From: Pratylenchus scribneri
Taxonomy: Eukaryota > Nematoda > Chromadorea > Rhabditida > Pratylenchidae
NCBI GenBank assembly: GCA_030063045.1
Contig: JAQSEB010000103.1
Coordinates: 186,001-250,000 of the forward strand
DNA length: 64,000 nucleotides
Reading direction: 5' to 3'
Shown: positions 57,416 through 64,000 of the stretch, in pieces
Numbering within the stretch: the first letter of the stretch is position 1
How the letters are laid out: every line of letters starts with the position of its first letter
Notes under the pieces: model-generated
Told to the model about the DNA's origin: nothing
The model's database searches: none
Seen by the model: the letters and a program-made list of their open reading frames with translations, nothing else
Made by a program: the position numbers and the translations under genes

Positions 57416-58575
57416 ATAGAAAAAAATAACCAACATCGAATCCTAATGTTGCTAAATAATTATGTAAAGCCTAAATTTCTCCTAAAATGCCATTTTCTTC
57501 TTTTACACTTTTCAATTTAAATCATTTCCATGCTTCTTCTTTACTAATTTAAATATTTATTCATGCTTTTTAAATTAGGATTTTCGCAAAATTTGGTTTT
57601 CATTTTTTCAAAAAAGCTCGATTTTTGGTTATAATATTTTTGATTGAATTGAAATAAATCATTTTTTTCAAATTTTTTAAAAACCAAAACTGTATTTGAG
57701 CAATCTATTCGTTCATTGTTATTTCCTCTTTAGATTGATTTAATTTTTGTAAGTACCAATGATTTTTGGCCCCAAATTTGTGTAAATTCAATCAAACTCT
57801 AATACAATATCTTATTTTTTCAATATATAAAATCACTAAAAATATATTCTCCCATTTCCCAAATTAAATTTGCCAATCCCCTTCTCTTTTTATGTTTAAA
57901 AAAGCCAAATTATGCCCTGTCCTGACCAAATCACAAAAAATATTATAATTGCGAATTTGGATTGGGGAAATTGGATGTGCCACAAATGCTACTTTCAATT
58001 ATTTTGGCCAAAAATAAACTTAAAACATCATTGAGAAAATAAATGGGTACAATCCTTTTGGATTAGGCCAATTCTATGTCAACATATTTGAATGAATCAG
58101 TAAACCATTTTTGACTAAATTTGGTGTCATCTTCCAAAAGCCAATTATTAGGCATACAATTTGGAATATTTCATAAATTGATATTCAGCATTTTCACAAA
58201 TATAATTTCAATTTTCCATTAATTATTTTTAACCTAAAATACTGTCCAATTATTTTCAATAATCCAAAAATTAATCATTTTTTCATTCATATATAAAATA
58301 ATAAATCATATAAAGTATTGCTGCAAATTGGTTTTTCCCTGGGAAAATGGAAAACAATAAAAACATTAATTTTTGAATCATATTAAATATGCAAAAAGGA
58401 ATATAATAATATTGGAAAAGCAAACTATATTTAAGTGTGGGAAAATCTTTCTTCTTGCTAAATTTTAATGGCCATAAAAATTAAAAAATGGATTTTGGTC
58501 ATTCCAATGTTCTTAAATTATTATTATTTTTAATTTTTACCATTTCAGCAGGCTTTTACCGGTGCCCAGCAATCC
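57416..58575. other. AT-rich 5' flank of the serpentine receptor
   Basis: No gene seen. The acceptor-like sequence just before 58576 (TTTCAGCAGG, GTGCCCAG) leaves open an upstream exon. Confidence 0.45.
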
Positions 58576-60808
58576 ATGTCCCAATTTGAATCCCAAACCA
58601 TCTCCAACGATCATCAAATGCCCTATTTGACCTATTTGAATTTGGTTGAACATATTGTCGGCCTCCTTTTCCAATTTGCCACCATTTTTGCCATTTTCCT
58701 CCTCCTTGCCATCTACAATTTACGACCCCATCTTTTACGGGTCAAAACATTTTCCCGTTCAATGCTTTTCTATCTTTGCCTCCATTTGGTGTGCTCTTTG
58801 CTTGGAATTCCCCATTTAATTTACAAAGTTTTTTGGTGGCAACCACTTCTGCCTGGAGGTAATAAATCAATTATAAATGGGCCACAAATTGAAGACATTT
58901 GGATACTGCCATTAGTGTATCTGTACCTTTCTTCTTTTGGCCATAGCTCACCAGGAAATCGACCAATCCATGAACGCGATAAGAAAAAAACATTTGAAAG
59001 CCCAAAATGTCCTCTACAATTTGGCCTTTTTATATTTTTCCAATTTTAAAATAAATTTACTGCCTTTGAATTTAATAAAGTCGAATTTTTGGAGAAAAAG
59101 ACACTTTTAGGTGTTTTTAAATTTTCAAAAATTAGTAGTTAAGCTAATTTCTAGAGGACGGATAAGGACTTTCGGATGGCATATCACCTATTGGAATTGA
59201 TTGTTACCTTTACTCTGATGAGTTGAGCTATAGCCAAAAATTTTCCAATACCTCTAACGGCGGTACCCGAATGTCCTGCTGCTGTTCCGCACAAAAAGAT
59301 TCCATACTATTAATTATAATATTGGTTTTTCCATGCCGTGGGACCAAGCCTCCAATGGCCCAATTAACCAGATAGGAATAAAGGGAATTCACTTTTAATT
59401 ATTCTTTATTAAATGTGTGGGAAAATATGATAAATAAATGAAAAAAGACTTATAGAAGGAAAAAGAGTGGGTTTGGGTTTTAAAAAAAGGCAGATTGGGG
59501 CAATATTTGATTGACAGGGTGACGGCTGATGGGGCGATTAAGCAAAAACTGGGAGTACAGTAGGACGAATGGGAAAGGCCCCTTATTGCGCATTGTTGTT
59601 ATTTTCACATATACCCTTATATAATTTAATATTTCCCAAATCCATCCATTCAGCGCCCTCCGTTTATTTGCCATATTTGTTGTATTGGAGTGGATTGCCG
59701 GAACTCTCCTATATGGCATTGGCCCCATTGCCAGTGTTTTTCCTCATCCTCGATCGATGTTTCACACTTCGAATGGCAAATTCCGCACAAAAATGGAGCA
59801 TTTTCCTTTTTTGGGCCTCCATTCTCTCAGCTTTTGCTGTCTATTTTGGCAGTTTTGCAATTTATTTGGCCGAATTGCCATTGGATTTAAGCCAAAGTCA
59901 ATTTTTCGTCCATTTATTTTGATTCATTTTCCAATTTTAGTCGCCAATTGTGAATTGGCCTCCTGCCAAATGCGCAAATATCGAAATATTCTTCAATTGT
60001 CATTCAAAATGATTTTTGGCACCGCCAATGTTCTTTTCAGCCTTCTTTTCCTCTATTTATTGAACAAATCGGGGAAGGCCAAAAATTTGGTCAGTTTTTC
60101 TCAATCAATGCCATTTTAATTGGATAGCAATTTTTGCCCCATTTTTTAACCCAAAAGTAGTTTTTGATAAATTAGAAACCGGTTTTAGACTACAAACTTT
60201 ATATCAATTTATAAATCTCATCGAGATGCGAAAGATATTTAAAATAAAAGATTTTGGACCAAAATAAAAGTGTTTAAAACCAAAAATTGGAAATATTGTT
60301 TAAACGGTTCGCTGACATGAGTTTGGATTTAAATCAATAGTTATATGTCAAAACAAGCTACTCGATGAGATCTACAAAAATGGTATAAAGTTTATTGGTT
60401 CTAAAACCTGTTTCTGAATTATTACAATTCAAAAACTACTTCTTTAAAAATTAAAAAAAGGACATCTATTTTACATTCTAAATTAATTATTGATTTGCAG
60501 AAAAATAGAGTGGTGAAATATACAATTATGCTGGAAATTCTATTCAATGTTATTCCCGGATACTCGGCGGTCGCCTTTAATCTTGTAAGAAATAAAAATG
60601 GCTGACTTAAGTCAATGGCATTCATTTTCAGATCAGCGGAATTCCTTCATCCGCTTTTGTTGGCGAATTTGCATTGGTTTTCTGCGCGATGGATGCTGCC
60701 ATTTGCTCATTCATTTATTTGAAGCTATTTCTTCGCCAAAAGCAAAATTCCATAATTCCCACACAAATTGTGCGCGGCATCAACAATTCAATGACAACAA
60801 GGACATAA
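58576..60808 (+). CDS. Serpentine (7TM) receptor, nematode type
   Basis: Putative chemosensory G-protein-coupled receptor. Exon 1 (58576-58858) has TM1 (IVGLLFQFATIFAIFLLLAI) and TM2 (SMLFYLCLHLVCSLLGIP). Exon 2 (about 59653-59895) has TM3 ending in FFLILDRCFTLRM, a DR-type motif, and TM4. Exon 3 (about 59941-60088) has CQMRKYRNILQLSFKMIFG and TM5. Exon 4 (60502-60585) has TM6 (YTIMLEILFNVIPGYSAV). Exon 5 (60632-60808) has TM7 (FALVFCAMDAAICSFIYL) and ends NSMTTRT at TAA. All joins are GT-AG and in phase. Intron 1 carries a family B repeat and intron 3 a fold-back repeat whose edge lies close to the acceptor of exon 4. The subfamily is not assigned. Confidence 0.75.
59290..59580. repeat. Dispersed repeat family B, copy 2 (receptor intron 1)
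   Basis: Shares AATTATTCTTTATTAAATG, GGCAGATTGGGGCAATATTT, GATTGACAGGGTGACGG and the AGTACAGTAGGACGAATGGG end with copies at 1850-2235 and 61780-62250. Confidence 0.65.
60155..60440. repeat. Fold-back repeat in receptor intron 3
   Basis: AAGTAGTTTTTGATAAATTA, an ACCGGTTTTAGA block, AAACTTTATA and ATCTCATCGAGATG on the left are mirrored on the right (CTCGATGAGATCT, TATAAAGTTTA, CTAAAACCTGTTT, AAAAACTACTTC). It is related in layout to family E. Confidence 0.65.
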
Positions 60809-62256
60809 TGGAGGAGGAGGTTATTAGTTGTGGCATTGGCATTCACTACAATGATTTTGGCTTATAATTATTTGCCAAAAAAGATGTACAATTTTGTCGA
60901 TTTTTACGCCAAAAATACTGAATATTATCACGTAAATGCTCTTTAAATTTCACACTTTCTAATACCGTATTTCCTCTATTAGGAGCCCGGGGCTTATAAA
61001 TTTCAAAGATTACAAAGGAGACAAAAAATTCATTTTTACCTTTTTTAACCTTAAAAATACGGTAGAGGTGATTTAAAATAGAACTAATTACTAATTCTTT
61101 ACCCTTGATTTTGATGACCTGCTATTGCTCATGATAGAATGAACTTATTAAAATTTTTATTGCATTTTCTTAGATCCCTAATGCTCTACAAAATTAGCTC
61201 AAAAATGTCCACAAATTTAAGAATTAGACCTCTAATTTTCCCAATTTTTGACTTGAAAAATAATGGAGTATTAAAAGAGCATTTAGGGTATATTTCAGTT
61301 AATGTAAATATTTTCTTTATTACATATTTCATATATGTACATAAAATAAATAAAATTAAATGTCAATTTAAAATTCTATTTATTCTCTCAAATTTTCCAA
61401 ATTCGCTGTTCGCCCATTGCAATTTACATTTTTTGGATCTTTCCTTTAAAAAATATTATTTAAATATTTATTTTAAAAAAAAATTCACAAATGGAAAATG
61501 ACAGTGAATTCGGCGCCATGTTCGCATTCCCCCGTCCTTGGCCTAATTTGTGCCATTTTGCCAAATTTAATTGTGAATGCACCGTCAAAAATTAATGGCA
61601 AATTCTGTGGGAAATTTTTGGTAAATTTATTGGAAAGATGGATTTATAAAATTGTCGATGCCAATAATGCCTAAGGGCCTTTCCTATTTTCCTACTGTAC
61701 CCTTAATTTTGCCTCCTACGTCCTTTTATCCCTTATTCCAGGGTCCATTTTTTTACTCCTGTCCTAATTCTAAACTAGGGCTAAAATAGTTCGGGGCAAG
61801 AGCTGTCCTAGGCTCTAGCCTCGAACCTTCGCTGGAGGCTTAAGCTTGGGTTATCCAAAGTCGGTTTCGGTTTCAGAAAATCGATGAAATTTAAAACCAA
61901 TTAGGAATTTTGGGCAAAATAAATGGAAAATGGAGAAACTGAACAGAAAAACGATATTTTTTTCAAAAACCGAAAACCGGATTTTGCCAAAATCCCGGGC
62001 TTATAAGGGATTTTGGACAACCCTAGCTTAAAAGCCCTAGTGGCCAAATGAATGGGATAAGGATAAAGGGGTAATTCGACTTTAAATTATTCTTTATTAA
62101 TTATGCGGGAAAATATGATAAAATTAGAAGGGTAAAAAAACATTAGGAGAGGAAAAAGGTTGGGTTTAAAAAGGCAGATTGAGGCAATATTTGATTGATA
62201 GGGTGACGGGCGATTAGGCAAAAAGTGGTGAAACTGTAGTACAAATAGGAATGTCT
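60809..62256. other. Intergenic region packed with repeats
   Basis: Holds a family C element (60963-61065, inverted TACCGTATTT ends), a family H copy (61050-61290, inverted), a family F copy (61850-62030) inside or beside family B copy 3 (61780-62250). The frame at 61139-61501 is AT-rich and without motif. Confidence 0.5.
61780..62250. repeat. Dispersed repeat family B, copy 3, with family F insert
   Basis: The outer parts (GGGGCAAGAGCTGTCCTAGG at left; TTAAATTATTCTTTATTAAT and TTGATTGATAGGGTGACGGG at right) match family B. The GTCGGTTTCGGTTTCAGAAA region (61850-62030) matches, in inverse orientation, 62690-62860, which lies outside family B, so it is probably a separate insert. Confidence 0.55.
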
Positions 62257-64000
62257 TTAATAAGCATTATTGGCATTGACAAAAATAACCTTGAGGTCAT
62301 AGGCAAAATCGAGAACATCCGGAATAATTTCATCCAAACTTTCACCCTCAATGGCCGAAATGGCACAACATCGGTCAAAGAGGATTTGGAATTGGTGGAA
62401 ATATTTATTATTTTGATGATGGGAATGGGAAGAGGAATTTCGACCATTTTTACTAAAAAATTTAAAAAAATTTGGAAATTTTATTAAAATTTTCATCTAT
62501 AATTGATTAATTTTGTTGCCCAAAAATGGCCAATTCACTTTCCAGACATTGAATGAAGGGATTTGGTTGCAAATGACCAAACGGACCAAAACTTCAATTC
62601 GTCCAGTGGAATTGTGGCCAAAATATATTTGCTTAAATTTCAAAAATTCATAAAAGCTTTTCTCCCGATAGTTTAGTCTCTAAAGTCATTTTTAAAAAAG
62701 GTATCGGTTTTAAATTCAGTTTTTCATTTTTTAAGAAAATGTCGGTTTTCGGTTTCAATTTTTTCTATTTTCGATTTTTTGAGCAAAAATTCCAAATTTT
62801 AGTTTTAAATTTCATCGATATTCTTGAAACCGAAACCGATTTTTGGACTACTCTAGTTTTTTACCTTTTCATTCCCTTTGATTGCCGGAAGATTTGGAGC
62901 TGAAGGAGATCTACCAGTTAATGGAATGCCATAAATTTGGCCCATTGAATCAATTTAATAATATAATTTTTGAAATGAATCAAATTGAAATTTTGATTGG
63001 AAGTGAGGAAAGGAAGTGGAATCGAAGGAATATGGCCAAATTGAAGGAAAAAGGGGGTATAATAATCCACTGGAAAAAGGCCATATAAAATCAGTCGCCG
63101 TTCCTCCTTTCCTTATCAATTTTCCTCAAAAAATTTTAATGACTCTGGGAAGCCGGATTTGGCGCCCTCCATTAAATTGAAATCGACACGAGGGGAGTGT
63201 CTTTTTACATTTATATTGCCAATCAAATTGTGAATATTTATTTATTCTTTTTTTAATTATTTACAAAATAATAATTGATTTTGTTATTCAAATAATTTTA
63301 TTAAAATCTAAAACCAAAAAAATACGAACACACCGAAGGAAACATTGAAATAGTAGTAAAATTATTAAAAATGTCAAAAAAATTGTAAAGTATTCAAAAG
63401 TTTATTCATAATAAAAATAAACATTTATTTTATACCTAGCGATAGACCTAATTAAATTGATTATATTGCTGCTTAGATTTAGATTTAACCAAATCCTAAC
63501 AAAGTTTTGAACCAAAAACCAAAATCGGTTCAATCGATTCAATACCCCCACATTGACTACTTTTAAATTTGACCAAAGTATGACAAATTACATATATAAT
63601 TCGATGCGCCTTGATGAGATCTATCTATCGACTAATTAATGTACGATTTGGGGTCTAGGCTAGGATAAAATCTTCAATAATTTTTCTACAATTTCATTGT
63701 TTTTTCGACAAATTAAATGCTAAATATTAAGCAAAAACCAAATACATGTTTATAAAAAGGTCAAAAAGCCATTGAATTAAAATGAAAGACAACGGCCAAT
63801 TCCATTCCATCTTCTTCAATTTTAAAATAATTCGGATCAATTTGTGTCATTCGCCCATAAAATCCATCGAATATAAAAATTCCACTCAATTTCATTAACT
63901 CAAATAAATTATTTAATTATTTATTCCCCAATATTGGTAAACTTACTTCAACCAATTCAATGGGAATGAGGCCAAAAATGCGGGGAATTATTTGTGAAAG
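62257..64000 (-). CDS. Possible partial gene running off the right edge, unrecognised
   Basis: Low confidence. On the minus strand several pieces look coding: IFGLIPIELVE before a GTAAGT donor near 63945; MKLSGIFIFDGFYGRMTQID and then FKIEEDGMELAVVFHF (about 63895-63770); KQIYFGHNSTGRIEVLVRLV and then CNQIPSFNVWK ending at a donor (62645-62545); and FDRCCAISAIEGESLDEIIP to a stop at 62257. A plus-strand frame at 62882-63088 also has natural composition, so strand is not settled for the middle. No family motif was recognised, and introns at 62660-62870 and 63460-63725 would hold repeats F and E. Confidence 0.3.
62690..62860. repeat. Family F repeat, inverse copy
   Basis: TATCGATGAAATTTAAAAC-like and GAAACCGAAACCGATTTTTG blocks are the inverse of 61850-62030, with GTCGGTTTTCGGTTTCAATT inside. 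Confidence 0.55.
63460..63725. repeat. Fold-back MITE-like family E, copy
   Basis: Has TTAACCAAATCCTAACAAAG, TTTTGAACCAAAAACCAAAA, a GATGAGATCTATCTATCGAC block, AGGATAAAATCTTCAATAA and the TTTTTCGACAAATTAAATGC end, in the order seen at 39945-40316 and 50281-50630. Confidence 0.6.

Noticed and set aside
62882..63088. Plus-strand frame MPEDLELKEIYQ as a separate gene
   Set aside because: Composition is natural, but no flanking exons on that strand could be joined with confidence; mentioned under the partial gene instead.

Overview
The window looks like nuclear DNA of a nematode. Genes are cut by many short introns (about 40-50 bp unless a repeat has landed in them). The gene set includes a GLI/TRA-1 zinc-finger factor, a nematode-type divergent nuclear hormone receptor, two serpentine (7TM) receptors, a KIF13/KLP-4 kinesin and a sphingomyelin-synthase family protein. 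At least six introns can only be read with a GC-AG splice pair, far more than expected. I recall a raised GC-AG fraction reported for cyst nematodes (Globodera), so a tylenchid plant parasite is my best guess; this is inference and the species is not shown. Exons were joined by eye from reading frame, splice consensus and family similarity, so the coordinates given are gene spans from start to stop and include introns.

Layout. 1-1.06 kb is 5' flank. 1.06-10.7 kb (+) is a kinesin-3 of KIF13 type whose frame passes straight from the neck to the post-FHA coiled coil; one of its introns is a 1.8 kb minisatellite. 10.7-22.9 kb has no gene I can support. 22.9-29.6 kb (+) is tra-1/GLI with five C2H2 fingers and another minisatellite in an intron. 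30.7-32.1 kb (-) is a serpentine receptor. 33.7-35.8 kb (-) is an NR2E-like nuclear receptor. 37.0-37.4 kb (-) is a small unrecognised protein, head-to-head with a type II membrane glycosyltransferase-like gene (37.5-40.9 kb, +) whose intron holds the same minisatellite as tra-1 in the opposite orientation. 41.2-43.0 kb (-) is an unrecognised type I membrane protein. 43.3-44.5 kb is a 1.1 kb fold-back element. 44.9-45.5 kb (+) is a GSKIP-domain protein, followed by an intron-bearing histone H2B (45.8-46.4 kb, +) and a tRNA-like sequence. 48.5-51.0 kb (+) is a sphingomyelin-synthase-like gene with a MITE-like repeat in each of its three introns. 51.0-52.8 kb (-) is a nematode-type nuclear receptor. 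53.5-54.5 kb (-) is a small secreted cysteine-rich protein. 56.5-57.4 kb is a third minisatellite. 58.6-60.8 kb (+) is a second serpentine receptor. A partial minus-strand gene may run off the right edge.

The genes do not form one pathway; this is ordinary mixed euchromatin. The striking features are in the non-coding part: three different minisatellites at four loci share the 9-mer GAAAACACA; one family lies in opposite orientation inside two co-oriented genes; at least seven dispersed short-repeat families sit mostly in introns; and non-canonical GC donors recur.
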